From JAYRWN01 sp041917975 (lineage in GTDB: Bacteria; Bacteroidota; Bacteroidia; Chitinophagales; Saprospiraceae), in NCBI GenBank assembly GCA_041917975.1, contig JAYRWN010000361.1:1-21920 (forward strand): a stretch of 21,920 nucleotides of DNA. The letters are read 5' to 3'. Of this stretch, positions 8,501 to 17,093 are shown piece by piece. The position numbers and the translations under genes are program-made. A model generated the notes under the pieces. It was not told where the DNA came from. It saw only the letters and a list, made by a program, of their open reading frames with translations, and ran no database searches. Within the stretch, counting starts at the first letter, position 1, and every line of letters begins with the position of its first letter.

Positions 8501-11053
8501 ATCCGTGTAATCCAGCGTATAAGTTTCTTTTACCTGCGGATCACAGGCTTTACTTTTGGCACTCATCCAAGGCCGGATATCCGGTATGATTACATGACCC
8601 GAACATTGGTGAGGGTCAATAGGTACGTGCCCCCAATATTTTTCGGCAATACAGTAATCATAAGGTATAGTTCCCATTCCAACGCAGGCACCTAAATATT
8701 TGTCATCAAGGATGGGTTCAGTAGTGTCGGAGATTTTGATCCATTGCACACAAGTGGTATCCAATTTTGAACACCAGTCGTAAATGTTCCAGACCCGGCG
8801 TATTTTATAAGCCGATCCACATGAGGGTATCACCATGTCTTCGTATTTATAGACAATGTTGCATTTACCATGGCTCCCAAACACATCGGCATCGCTCATG
8901 TACACCGTATCCCTGGGTTTTCCTGGTATGGCATACCAGATACCTGGCGCCGGAAATGCGTATTCATAATTGGCAGAAGGTACCAGGGAATAATCCGTCG
9001 GCCACGGATGTCGGTAACCATCCTCACCAGCATAAAAACGGCTGGACCAGACAATATCTTTTTTGCTGCCATCGGCTTCGGTGACTTCTGCCGCACAATC
9101 GACGGCAGTGTCAGGAGGACAGACCAGATTAGCTGCACTGAGTTTCCATAAATAAATGGTGTCCTTAAAAACTCCACTGTTACCCCACAAGTCGCTCACC
9201 CGGAACTCGCGTAAAATCCGGCCGGTAAAATCCGGATCATCACATCCAAAATCCTCATACCGCTTACTGATAAAGTTCACTTTACCGGGAAAATTATAAT
9301 ATCCGTCACACCCGGAGTTACTCACCAGGATGGCATCCTGGTACGAATCATCCAGGCACGGCAAGGTATCCCTGGTCTTCCGGTTAATCAAGGGGGGCGC
9401 TTTGTCCTCCACTTTAACATAGCCCCAGCAGCTGTTCTGGGTGCCGTTTTCGATAATTTTGTAGGTCAAGGTTTGGCCTATTTGATTAAACCCAACCTGT
9501 GGACCAAGATTATGACCGCGTTGGTCCAGGACCATGAGGGTGAATCCGTTATTGCTGCAGCCGATGGACACATTGGTCATTAAGTCCAAAGGTTTTAAAT
9601 ATCGGGAGCAGTTCCCATCCAGGGATACATTGACCTGCGAAATACAACTGCCCAATTCACAGGAACAATCACACGTGTTAATAAACAGATTATCCAGGTA
9701 TAATGAAAGGCCTAATTGAACAGCACTCAACACATTTGAATTTATTCCTGACACCCGGAAGGTGAGTTTAGCTATTTTATTACATCCTTCCCGTTGGAAT
9801 AGACCGAAATATCCACCGGTAAACACCAAGGTACCCGATTGTGGCTGTATATCCAGAATATCCTGCGTGCCGTCCATCATGTCCAATACAGCCTGGACCT
9901 TAATGCCTTCATGCCCGAGCGTATTTAGATCAACAGCCAGAAACCTGGCTCCAACGGCATTCACCGGTTCGTCAAACGTGATGCAGACCAAGTCTTCGCC
10001 GCTGCCAATTAAATTGAAGCTATCCGCCTGGATTCTTAAGGCCCTGCTACCAAAAAAACTACCCACCTGAAAGTTACCTGCGGCCACCCCGCTTTCAACC
10101 AAACTTACTGTATATCCATTGCCAGCGAAAGTAGATCCGTCGAACAGGGAATTATGGTTGGCATAGGACTCAAAGTCATCGGTAAACTGGGTGGTAACTC
10201 CGCTAAAAGAGTCCACACAGATGGCCATGGCATCGGCCAGAAAATCCAGCTCGTCCTGGGATGTTGACACCAGATCCGGCCCGTAACAGATTTCTATTTG
10301 ACCGTTCCCTGTACGCGTGTCCCCTGCGGTAACCCCATCGGTCACTCCGCCCAGGTAAGAAGAACCACCACCCCCGCCGTTACCAGCCTCTCCTCCGTAA
10401 TAACCGCCGCCGCCGCCGGCACAGCCAGCTGTTGTGCCGGCTTGACCGCCTTGTCCTAAACTTCCATCTGGACAAGTCGAACCACCAGATCCTCCGGCGC
10501 TCTGTGTACCGCCATTTGCACCAAATAATATTCCACTCCCAGTCAAACCACCTCCGGCACCGCCAGTAACTAAATTTCCGCCACCGCCGCCTCCACCGGC
10601 AACGATGACTCTATTAGCTAGGGCATTACCCCCTGAGCGAACATCGGAAGCACCACCCCCACCGCCTCTTCTACGTGGAGCGGATAACACTCCGCCAGTA
10701 GCGCCATTGGCATTTCCGCCGCCGTTAAACCCCCCACCTCCGGAAGTAGCGCTATTGTTATCATTTTCAGTACTGCCCTGTCCGCCTACATAAATGTATA
10801 GAGTTTGACCAGGAGTCACCGCTAAAAATCCTGCAGCATACCCACCTCGTCCACCTGCTCCAACCACAATGACATATCCATTTCCTCCCTGGGCACCATA
10901 CGCTTTGATTAATACGGAGGTTACTCCAGGTGGTACTACCCAGGTCTGCTCAGCTCCGGTAAAATTAAACGGGACAGTGGTCGTCTGTGCAGAAAGCAGC
11001 ACACTGCAAAACAATAATATGTTCAGGGTAAAAAAGCGGTACAATTGGTTCAT
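5522..11053 (-). CDS. Giant secreted T9SS cargo protein A: glycine-rich N-terminus, Cys-rich repeat body
   Basis: This 1843-residue exported protein of unknown function is expected at the cell surface or in the medium through the type IX secretion system. I prefer the ATG at 11053: it gives a clean signal peptide (MNQLYRFFTLNILLF, cleavage after SAQ), whereas the open frame extends upstream only through a TTG at 11083. Domains in order (numbered from that TTG): signal to 33; a glycine-rich domain at about 37-265 opening with FTGAEQTWVVPPGV and containing GGASDVRSGG, as in bacterial glycine-rich domains that resemble the ALK-type glycine-rich region; a beta-rich segment 300-470 (DDFESY start); then about 1,290 residues of Cys-rich HYR/Ig-like repeats with motifs such as VCPPDTAVDC, RRVWNIYDWC, DVTVYCDG and RKWTIIDWCVYNPD. 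It ends in a T9SS type A sorting domain (YQNLPNPFKANTVIGF to the final KKMINID). It is a tandem paralog of protein B, with its own segment at about 1065-1193. Confidence 0.88.
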   Translation of the reverse strand: MNQLYRFFTLNILLFCSVLLSAQTTTVPFNFTGAEQTWVVPPGVTSVLIKAYGAQGGNGYVIVVGAGGRGGYAAGFLAVTPGQTLYIYVGGQGSTENDNNSATSGGGGFNGGGNANGATGGVLSAPRRRGGGGGASDVRSGGNALANRVIVAGGGGGGGNLVTGGAGGGLTGSGILFGANGGTQSAGGSGGSTCPDGSLGQGGQAGTTAGCAGGGGGYYGGEAGNGGGGGSSYLGGVTDGVTAGDTRTGNGQIEICYGPDLVSTSQDELDFLADAMAICVDSFSGVTTQFTDDFESYANHNSLFDGSTFAGNGYTVSLVESGVAAGNFQVGSFFGSRALRIQADSFNLIGSGEDLVCITFDEPVNAVGARFLAVDLNTLGHEGIKVQAVLDMMDGTQDILDIQPQSGTLVFTGGYFGLFQREGCNKIAKLTFRVSGINSNVLSAVQLGLSLYLDNLFINTCDCSCELGSCISQVNVSLDGNCSRYLKPLDLMTNVSIGCSNNGFTLMVLDQRGHNLGPQVGFNQIGQTLTYKIIENGTQNSCWGYVKVEDKAPPLINRKTRDTLPCLDDSYQDAILVSNSGCDGYYNFPGKVNFISKRYEDFGCDDPDFTGRILREFRVSDLWGNSGVFKDTIYLWKLSAANLVCPPDTAVDCAAEVTEADGSKKDIVWSSRFYAGEDGYRHPWPTDYSLVPSANYEYAFPAPGIWYAIPGKPRDTVYMSDADVFGSHGKCNIVYKYEDMVIPSCGSAYKIRRVWNIYDWCSKLDTTCVQWIKISDTTEPILDDKYLGACVGMGTIPYDYCIAEKYWGHVPIDPHQCSGHVIIPDIRPWMSAKSKACDPQVKETYTLDYTDPSHPGKTISLYGDVPAGGAHIYLPEGLHRVFITLTDACWNQSVFVWWVEVQDHTPPTPVCDAHTVVTLDPEKCWAKISAKDLDDGSADNCCNTLHFAVARMTDIEVYTEKWNEVFKACYGDHYGLHKSEIDSFINIWINCFVFSDTLELSQCGTEGLVLRVYENCYAPHYDAHLFPGTEHQWYCYNLSDDYAAWFWWQLDKYKGYGYPKPGIYCDYTNNANQYGWTIAENSTIPVPYRVYRDLCPPDPSGKYGVACIENLFNLQVGQAVAETSCLNNNPLYQLNDFSFDFLTADDEKEWNKRVASLSNGVWTGPCAQDVNILDDLCRTWFKHLWNDCMIEVEKQDKIPPICTSPADVTVYCDGVPWEGVIQVGLDKAYYKYADDAWQFCSMTDVYALGCFLDDNKADEVNVTHPLKWCYKGGAIIDLHGHTQGYYSGTASGHYAPGCETYNSESIAKPFYCRLWLLLDQFDDSTGARVDALGFLADDGEVKVQECSGYTISHEDSGQIDECGSGTLTRTWTVTEACEPQRSAYCYQNVVVKRRSDFEVCFPADTVVICDKDNSIIDPDRDQFPLISDDDCELIGINYEDQELEINGIEDQNGCRKILRKWTIIDWCVYNPDQIHHKPDVILDDRLVAGEDRACVIRCLKDDGDGYMEYLQVIKIIDQEIPEVLCNIGEVVVCNTSAECAESDVDVLLGFVNDNCTPKDKVKAWFRLTHESTKAVITGVGTRYQGPLSVGRYQVILWGEDLCSNRASCEFIFEVKDCKAPTPYCRSGVATVIMPSTGTVEVWASDLNANSFDNCTDQDELIYSFDEAGDELSRIFTCANIPNGQKEPVEVHVWVHDAAGNKDFCITYILLQDGVNNACPDGAGARVDQNTNTISGQVFFAQKKQAGQNILELRETGNSPWSALYQNLPNPFKANTVIGFLMAHSGKATIRITDLSGKTIREVSGNFASGYHEIQIDQLEVKGVLYYQLISGEDILTKKMINID

Positions 11054-11367
11054 CGGATTTTCTGATATATCTTTTTTGTTCAATGGTTCACCTTAAACGC
11101 AAGTCTACCCGGAAATCAAAATGATATTAATAATTATGGACAAATACTTGCAATCCTGGTGCTTCAACAAATTGAAGGTAATAACTTATCCTACAACAAG
11201 GTATATCTGAAATTAAAAATAATATATTAAATTTGTATACAATACATATATGCCTATTATTTAGCATAATATACTTATCTAAAAATACTTATGCATGAGG
11301 CACTAAAAAAAACAAGTCAGTGGTTTAATGCACTGACTTGCCATTTCGAAAATTTCTGAAATATGGT
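11054..11367 (-). promoter_or_regulatory. Intergenic region between giant genes B and A, likely promoter of A
   Basis: These 314 bp hold the terminator of gene B (about 11303-11340) and then an AT-rich stretch that must contain the promoter of gene A. No exact Bacteroidota -7 element (TAnnTTTG) was found on the minus strand. The plus-strand string TAATTATGGACAAATACTT (11131-11149) recurs upstream of gene B without GGA (16293-16307), and is the best candidate for a shared control element. I see no small gene here. Confidence 0.4.
11303..11340 (-). terminator. Intrinsic terminator after giant T9SS gene B
   Basis: CAAGTCAGTG (11313-11322) and CACTGACTTG (11331-11340) form a perfect 10-bp stem with an 8-nt loop. 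On the minus strand it is followed by eight T. It starts 27 bp beyond the stop codon of gene B and separates B from A. Confidence 0.88.
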
Positions 11368-14300
11368 TTAATCTATATTAATCATCTTCTTGGTGAGTAT
11401 TTCCTCCCCGCTGATCAGTTGATAATACATCACCCCTTTGATCTCCAGTTTGTCAATCTGCACTTCATGATAGCCGCTGGAGTAGTTCCCCTGAACTTCA
11501 CGTATGGTCTTGCCAGACAGGTCGGTTATTTTCAAGGTGGCTTTACCTCCATAAGCTAAACTGAAGCCAATCACCGTATTAGATTTAAAAGGATTAGGTA
11601 AATTTTGGTACAGGGCGGAAATCGAACTCCCCGGTGCATCCCGCAATTCAATAGTCGTAGGCCCGGTTTGTTTTCCTTGAGGGAATCCTATGCGATTGGA
11701 GGTTAAAATAGAATTATCATCTACCTTGACCCCCACGCCATCTGGACACGCGTTTTGTACTCCATCCTGTAGCAGGATATAGGTGGCGCAAAAGTCTTTA
11801 TTTCCAGCAGCGTCATGCACCCATACCTGCACTTCTATCGGTTCTTTTTGTCCATCCGGTATATCGTCGCAGGTAAAAACTCTACTTAGTTCTTTACCTT
11901 CTTCATCGAACGAGAAAACCAAATCGTCCTGGTCTGTACAATTATCAAAACTATTGGCATTTAAATCAGAAGCCCACACGTCCACCATGCCGGTAGAGGG
12001 CATGACTACCGTAGCCACACCATTGCGGCAATAGGGCGTCGGAGCCTTACAATCCTTCACTTCAAAAGAAAACTCACAACTGCTGCGGTTGCTACACAAA
12101 TCTTCTCCCCATAAAGTGACGAGATAACGTCCAACACTCAGTGGACCAATATACCGTGTGCCAGTTCCATTAATCACGGCATGAGTGTTTTCATGGGTCA
12201 GCCTGAACCAGGCCTTAAGTTTATCTTTCGGTGTACAATTATCATTAACAAATCCTAATAAAATGTTGACCTCACTTTCAGAACATTCTGCGGAGTAATT
12301 GCAGGCCTCAATAGCGCCAATATTACAGAGCACCTCCGGCAATTCTTCATCCACAATATTGATAATTTGCAGATATTCCATGTAGCCATCGCCATCATCT
12401 TTCAGGCAACGGATTACACACAAACGGTCCGCTCCAGCAACCATCCTATCATCAAGCACTACGTCCGGCTGATGATGTTTTTGGTCAGGGTTATAAACGC
12501 ACCAGTCAATAATGGTCCATCTACGCAAAATTTGACGACAGCCCGTAGCCTCCTTCGAGCCATTGATATCCAAAATTTGATCTTCATAGTTTATGCCGAT
12601 CAACTCACAATCGTCATCGCTGATTACCGGCACCGGATCGCCTTCATTATTCAGAATGGAAATGTCCTTATCACACGTGACGGTGGTATCGGCAGGAAAA
12701 CATACTTCAAAGTCCGACCGGCGTTTTATATGTACTTTTTGGTAACAATACGTACTGCGGCCGGGATCACAAACTTCCGTAACCGTCCAGGTGCGGGTGA
12801 TGGTCCCGGAACCACATTCGTCCAGGGCTCCAGAATCATCATGACTTATGGTATACCCGCTACACTCCTTGACCTGTATATCTGTATCTTCAGCCAAATA
12901 ACTTAAAACATCCACGCGAGCACCTGTACTATCATCGAATTGGTCTAACAACAACCACAATCGGCAATAGAATGGTTTTGGAATAGCCTTTGAATTATAT
13001 GCTTCACAACCGCTTTCGTAATGTCCTGCTGCCGGCCCACCGTAATACCCCTGAAAATGACCATGATGATCTTTTATTTCACCACCTTTATAGCACCATT
13101 TTAATGGGTCAGTGACCTTAACTTCATCTGCTTTTTTGTCATCTAAATAACATCCCGGCGTATGAGTATCAGAGGTTGAACAAAATTGCCAGGCATCATC
13201 GGCATATTTATAGTGGGCTTGATCTAAACCTACCCAAATCGTTCCTTCCCAAGGAACACCATCACAGTAAACGGTTACGGATTCAGGAGCTGCACATACC
13301 GGGGCAATTTTATCTTGTTTGTCAACTTCGACCATACAATCGTTCCACAGGGTGGAAATTTTTATCCTCGTCGGATATTTAAATGGTTTTTTGGTAGCCG
13401 GTAAACTCCATTTCCAGGTAAAAATTCCACCATCATAGCTACAAATAATGGTGGCATGGGGAATATCCCCATAAAATTGCTGGCCGACGATATAATTGGA
13501 ATCATACCACAAAGCAAAGTTATCGCTCAGATTATACATGAACCAGTGGTGCGCAGTTCCGCCGAAAACATGTTGATCATAATGCGGCACATCACAAGCT
13601 TCAAAAACTCTCATCACTAAACTATCTGTTCCACATTCATTCAGGTCCAGGTATTCTTTAAACACAAAACTGTTTATCCATTCGTTAATGGCTTCATCTA
13701 TGGTGCCATCCGCTTTGTGAGCATAAAAAGCTTGTTCACCTAAACAATTGTGGAAAAGATCCTCCCAATATGTGGTCCAATATTCCACATCTTCCATGCG
13801 GGCCGCCGCAAAATGTAAATGTTGGCAACAATTATCATGACTGCCATCATCCAAATCTTTTGCGTACACTCTGGCCCAACAGGTATCCGGATCCAATGTA
13901 ACCACGGTATGTTCATCACATATAGGTGTGGGGGGCGTGACATCATAAACCTTTACGCGCCACCAATAAAAACTTTCATTCCAGCATTCGTCTCGGAAAT
14001 TGATCAGTACCCAATGTGTTCCCGCCGGGAGGTATATAAAAGCACCGGTCGTGGCTTTACCATGTTGGGTGATTATTTTGCCCGGATGGGACGGGTCGGC
14101 ATATTCCACTGTATAAAATACATCAATGTTTTTATCGCAGGAATTAGGTGCCAACCAGCTTCTAAAATCCGGAAATGTCACATGCGCCGAGCATTCATGT
14201 TCATTCACCGAAAATTTTCCTACATGGTGCAGAATATAGTGTTCATCAGGATCCTTTTTGTTAAAACCCGGGTCTGTTGAAGCATCTTTATCTTTAAACA

Positions 14301-16182
14301 AGAAAAAAGTCCTTAATACTGAAATAGGTTTCGAACCATTCCGGGAGCCATCTCTTGTCACAGTCCCTGAAGATTGGCAATGAGGGTACAAGTCTAATGA
14401 ACAATAACGATCGTCAACCTTATCGTATGGTGTCATCCGATCGTCGCGAATAACTTCATCAACACAGTCAGGAGGTGGGTGGTTGATTTGGGCATTAATA
14501 TTTATATCTGTAATACACTTATCCAAGAAAAAATAGGAAGCTAAATGATCATAACTTTCTTCAAAGAGATGATCATGCCTTTCAATGGTTGGTGGTAAGG
14601 TATCGGAAATTTTTATCCATTGCACACAGGTCGTTTCACCGGTGGTACACCAATCTTTTATCAGCCAGGTACGTCTTATTTTGTAGGATCCCCCGCAGAT
14701 CGGAAAAACCATGTCATCATACTTATACACAATATTGCATTTACCGTGCGAACCAAACACGTCCCCTTCCGTCAAATACACCGTGTCTCTTGGGCGATTA
14801 GGTATTTGATACCAGATGCCTGGGGCAGGGAAATGATGAGAATAATTGGTTTTGGGTGTCGGGCTATACTCTGTAGGGTAAGGATGCCGGTAACCATCAG
14901 TTCCGGTATAAAACCACTCATCAGACCATAGAATATCTTTGTAAGTTCCTGTAGATTCTTTGATGATGACATTACAATCTATGGCTGTATCCGGTGGGCA
15001 GATGACATTCGTAAGGTTCACTCTCCACAGGTAAATGGTGTCCTTGTACACCCGGCTGTTGTTCCATAAATCACTGATGCGATATTCCCGTAGCACCCTC
15101 CCGATAAAATTAGGATAAGTGGTGTTATTACAACCAAAATCTTCGTAACGCTTACTCAGAAATTCGAATTTTGTACCCGGGCCATAATGAGCTTCACAAC
15201 CCAGGCCATTCGTAATACTTACCTGATCCTCGTAACTATCATCCAAACACGCGATAGTATCTACCGGCTTATGATTGACTTGTGGCGGGTATTTGTCTTC
15301 AACCGTCAGGTGCCCCCAACAGGAATTGCCGGTCTGGATGTCCATTAACTTATAAATAAACGTTTGGCCAGCTAATTCAAAACTTACCGAATCTGGGCCG
15401 TATTTTCCTTCCAGATAGCGGTTCGGGTAATTTAGAGTAATTGCATAACGGTTCACTCCGTTTTGCACCACACAGGTAATATCCACATCAAATGGACTTA
15501 TCCTCCGCCCACACGCCTGGTCCAGACTTATATTTACTTTGTCCAAACATACTAATTGACACTCCACATTGGGTGCCGGGTCCATAGAAATCGTAAATGG
15601 AAATGAACCTAAGTCTGTAGAAAAAAGCAGAACCACCACGGTTAAACCTCCTCCGATCTTGCTACCGGTGATATGTTTGGTGGTTAAAGTTGAAAACCGG
15701 CTTCCTTCGATATAACTGTCAAATAAAACCTCAGCGCCACCCATATCCGGTGTGCCGGATAAAGAATTAGGGTCACACGATGTGGACACCATCGGCACAT
15801 CCACTATACCGTCCAGGATCATCAATCTCCCGGTAATAATTTTGTCAGTGGGGTATCCGATGATATAATTTGCCAAAAAGTCCAGGCTGATTAATTGCCC
15901 CGGATCAGCAGGGTATATTTTAGTGACCGATTCACAATGAAATTGCCCCGGCTGAATCCCGCTGTTGAATTTATCCACGCAGGAACCTTGCTTAAATGCA
16001 GTCAGAATAGAGTCACCCTCATGCACCACGATATCTTTGGTCTCACAAAGATCAGCCAAGGTAAATTTCGCCGCTACCGCCTGACCAGGCCAGAGATAGC
16101 CCATTAATGCCATCCACAGCATCAACGTTTTAATCTTCGTTTGTAGGGAATAATGAGTTTTTACCAATTGCAAATTGGTCAT
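11368..16182 (-). CDS. Giant secreted T9SS cargo protein B: CUB-like N-terminus, Cys-rich repeat body
   Basis: This exported protein of unknown function is a tandem paralog of protein A. The open frame begins with an ATG at 16236 (1622 residues). I favour the next ATG at 16182 (1604 residues), because it places the signal peptide (KTLMLWMALMGYLWPGQAVAA) closer to the N-terminus. Numbered from 16236: residues about 62-225 look CUB-like (LISLDFL, then RLMILDGI, then GGLTVVVLLFSTDLGSFPF). From about 228 the protein aligns by eye along its length with A, including KRYEDFGC, VICPPDTAIDC, RRTWLIKDWC, DVTPPTPICDEHTVVTLDPD, VTVYCDGVPWEG and RRWTIIDWCVYNPD. Residues about 550-680 are absent from A, while A's 1065-1193 segment has a much shorter counterpart here. 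It ends in the same T9SS type A sorting domain (YQNLPNPFKSNTVIGF to KKMINID). The many conserved Cys suggest disulfides. An adhesin, matrix or degradative scaffold role is possible, but no catalytic motif was recognised. Confidence 0.87.
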   Translation of the reverse strand: MTNLQLVKTHYSLQTKIKTLMLWMALMGYLWPGQAVAAKFTLADLCETKDIVVHEGDSILTAFKQGSCVDKFNSGIQPGQFHCESVTKIYPADPGQLISLDFLANYIIGYPTDKIITGRLMILDGIVDVPMVSTSCDPNSLSGTPDMGGAEVLFDSYIEGSRFSTLTTKHITGSKIGGGLTVVVLLFSTDLGSFPFTISMDPAPNVECQLVCLDKVNISLDQACGRRISPFDVDITCVVQNGVNRYAITLNYPNRYLEGKYGPDSVSFELAGQTFIYKLMDIQTGNSCWGHLTVEDKYPPQVNHKPVDTIACLDDSYEDQVSITNGLGCEAHYGPGTKFEFLSKRYEDFGCNNTTYPNFIGRVLREYRISDLWNNSRVYKDTIYLWRVNLTNVICPPDTAIDCNVIIKESTGTYKDILWSDEWFYTGTDGYRHPYPTEYSPTPKTNYSHHFPAPGIWYQIPNRPRDTVYLTEGDVFGSHGKCNIVYKYDDMVFPICGGSYKIRRTWLIKDWCTTGETTCVQWIKISDTLPPTIERHDHLFEESYDHLASYFFLDKCITDININAQINHPPPDCVDEVIRDDRMTPYDKVDDRYCSLDLYPHCQSSGTVTRDGSRNGSKPISVLRTFFLFKDKDASTDPGFNKKDPDEHYILHHVGKFSVNEHECSAHVTFPDFRSWLAPNSCDKNIDVFYTVEYADPSHPGKIITQHGKATTGAFIYLPAGTHWVLINFRDECWNESFYWWRVKVYDVTPPTPICDEHTVVTLDPDTCWARVYAKDLDDGSHDNCCQHLHFAAARMEDVEYWTTYWEDLFHNCLGEQAFYAHKADGTIDEAINEWINSFVFKEYLDLNECGTDSLVMRVFEACDVPHYDQHVFGGTAHHWFMYNLSDNFALWYDSNYIVGQQFYGDIPHATIICSYDGGIFTWKWSLPATKKPFKYPTRIKISTLWNDCMVEVDKQDKIAPVCAAPESVTVYCDGVPWEGTIWVGLDQAHYKYADDAWQFCSTSDTHTPGCYLDDKKADEVKVTDPLKWCYKGGEIKDHHGHFQGYYGGPAAGHYESGCEAYNSKAIPKPFYCRLWLLLDQFDDSTGARVDVLSYLAEDTDIQVKECSGYTISHDDSGALDECGSGTITRTWTVTEVCDPGRSTYCYQKVHIKRRSDFEVCFPADTTVTCDKDISILNNEGDPVPVISDDDCELIGINYEDQILDINGSKEATGCRQILRRWTIIDWCVYNPDQKHHQPDVVLDDRMVAGADRLCVIRCLKDDGDGYMEYLQIINIVDEELPEVLCNIGAIEACNYSAECSESEVNILLGFVNDNCTPKDKLKAWFRLTHENTHAVINGTGTRYIGPLSVGRYLVTLWGEDLCSNRSSCEFSFEVKDCKAPTPYCRNGVATVVMPSTGMVDVWASDLNANSFDNCTDQDDLVFSFDEEGKELSRVFTCDDIPDGQKEPIEVQVWVHDAAGNKDFCATYILLQDGVQNACPDGVGVKVDDNSILTSNRIGFPQGKQTGPTTIELRDAPGSSISALYQNLPNPFKSNTVIGFSLAYGGKATLKITDLSGKTIREVQGNYSSGYHEVQIDKLEIKGVMYYQLISGEEILTKKMINID

Positions 16183-17091
16183 GAAAAGGCCAAATTTAAA
16201 TACTGGCCCTCTGCCAAAGGAGGTAATAGATTCCATAAATTTCGCAGATTCGTTTATGTAACTCAGCTAAAACTGTGCTAAAGTAAACGTCTAATTATCA
16301 AATACTTAAATTTTTTAACATCTATTTCACATACGAAATTTTCATTATTCATACCCCTCTGGGCAGCACATTTTAGAACATTAATAATGAATTTAATGTA
16401 TAACTCTGTATATTAAAAGTTACTAATCTCAAACCCGAGAGACGCCTAATCTCGACCATAATCTCAGGTCAAGATATTTTGTTCCCGAACAAATTGATCC
16501 GGATTTCTGCCCGAGCTCGAGTTTTTTATAGGTGAAAGTCGCTTATCACTCCATGTGTTACCAGAAACCTTTCCCTGCTCCCTTTACCCGTACTTGAATA
16601 CCAGGACTTTGATATCTTGTAACTGGTGGGTCCTTCTCAGGTCCACCATTGTGAATCACTTAAGTTTCATGCCCCGGGAGATGTTCCGATATACACACTT
16701 TAAGTCTACTGCAATAAAATCAGGGTTCGTTTTTAGTGCCATTTTGATAACAAAAAAAGCCTTAGGTTGCCTTTGTTACCTCCAACTTCCTATAAAGTTC
16801 CATCAAACGATTTTTATGCCTCCGGTTAGGCAGTGTGCATAAGGGTTAATACCAAACGCCTCTGCTCAAAGTGAACGGCCACTGCAGCTTTACGTTATTT
16901 AATTACTTTTTTTATAAGTCCACTAGCCAGATCTGCGTTGTTGAATCTATTGAAATTAATTTTTGTTTTATAGGGAGTCTGATCGATTTACCGGTCCGGT
17001 TGGCCATAGGACGACCAATACAAACGTCGATTACCACCACCATCATAAAAGAATTCTGCATAACTTTAGATGATTATTTTTCCCAAAAATA
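16183..17091. other. About 0.9 kb without a credible gene; hairpins and possible remnant
   Basis: The part next to gene B (16237-16430) is very AT-rich and must hold its promoter. From about 16430 to 17040 base composition is more even, but all six frames are broken by stops at short intervals and no conserved protein motif is seen. Structures present are a dyad TTTGTTC-CC-GAACAAA (16478-16493), a 25-nt hairpin TGGTGG...CCACCA (16624-16648, G-U pairs extend it on the plus strand), and a GCCT/AGGC stem inside TATGC/GCATA near 16817-16840. It may be a decayed gene or mobile element, or an unrecognised structured RNA. I cannot name either. Confidence 0.35.
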
Positions 17092-17093
17092 AT
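17073..17093 (+). promoter_or_regulatory. AT-rich hairpin covering the cytochrome c start codon
   Basis: ATTATTTTT (17073-17081) and AAAAATAAT (17085-17093) are perfect 9-bp complements around CCC. The right arm includes the first two bases of the ATG at 17092. In mRNA this would pair the start region; as DNA it is a near-palindromic operator-like site. Weak AT-only pairing keeps the confidence low. Confidence 0.35.

Noticed and set aside
10605..10793. Proline-rich plus-strand open frame
   Set aside because: It is the antisense reading of the glycine-rich domain of protein A (Gly codons read as Pro/Ala), not a gene.
11054..11083. Upstream TTG start for protein A
   Set aside because: It would add ten polar residues before a signal peptide that is complete from the ATG at 11053.
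12367..12906. 179-codon plus-strand open frame
   Set aside because: It lies fully antisense to the repeat body of protein B, which has a recognised T9SS domain and conserved motifs; the plus-strand peptide shows no family features.
13819..14280. 153-codon plus-strand open frame
   Set aside because: Antisense to protein B with no recognisable motif; a shadow of its codon usage.
16555..16842. 95-codon plus-strand frame in the gap
   Set aside because: No motif, no homology that I recognise and odd composition; possibly part of a remnant but not a supported gene.
16871..17092. 73-codon plus-strand frame overlapping the cytochrome start by one base
   Set aside because: The overlap looks like translational coupling, but the peptide has no recognisable motif and lies in a stop-rich stretch; most likely chance.
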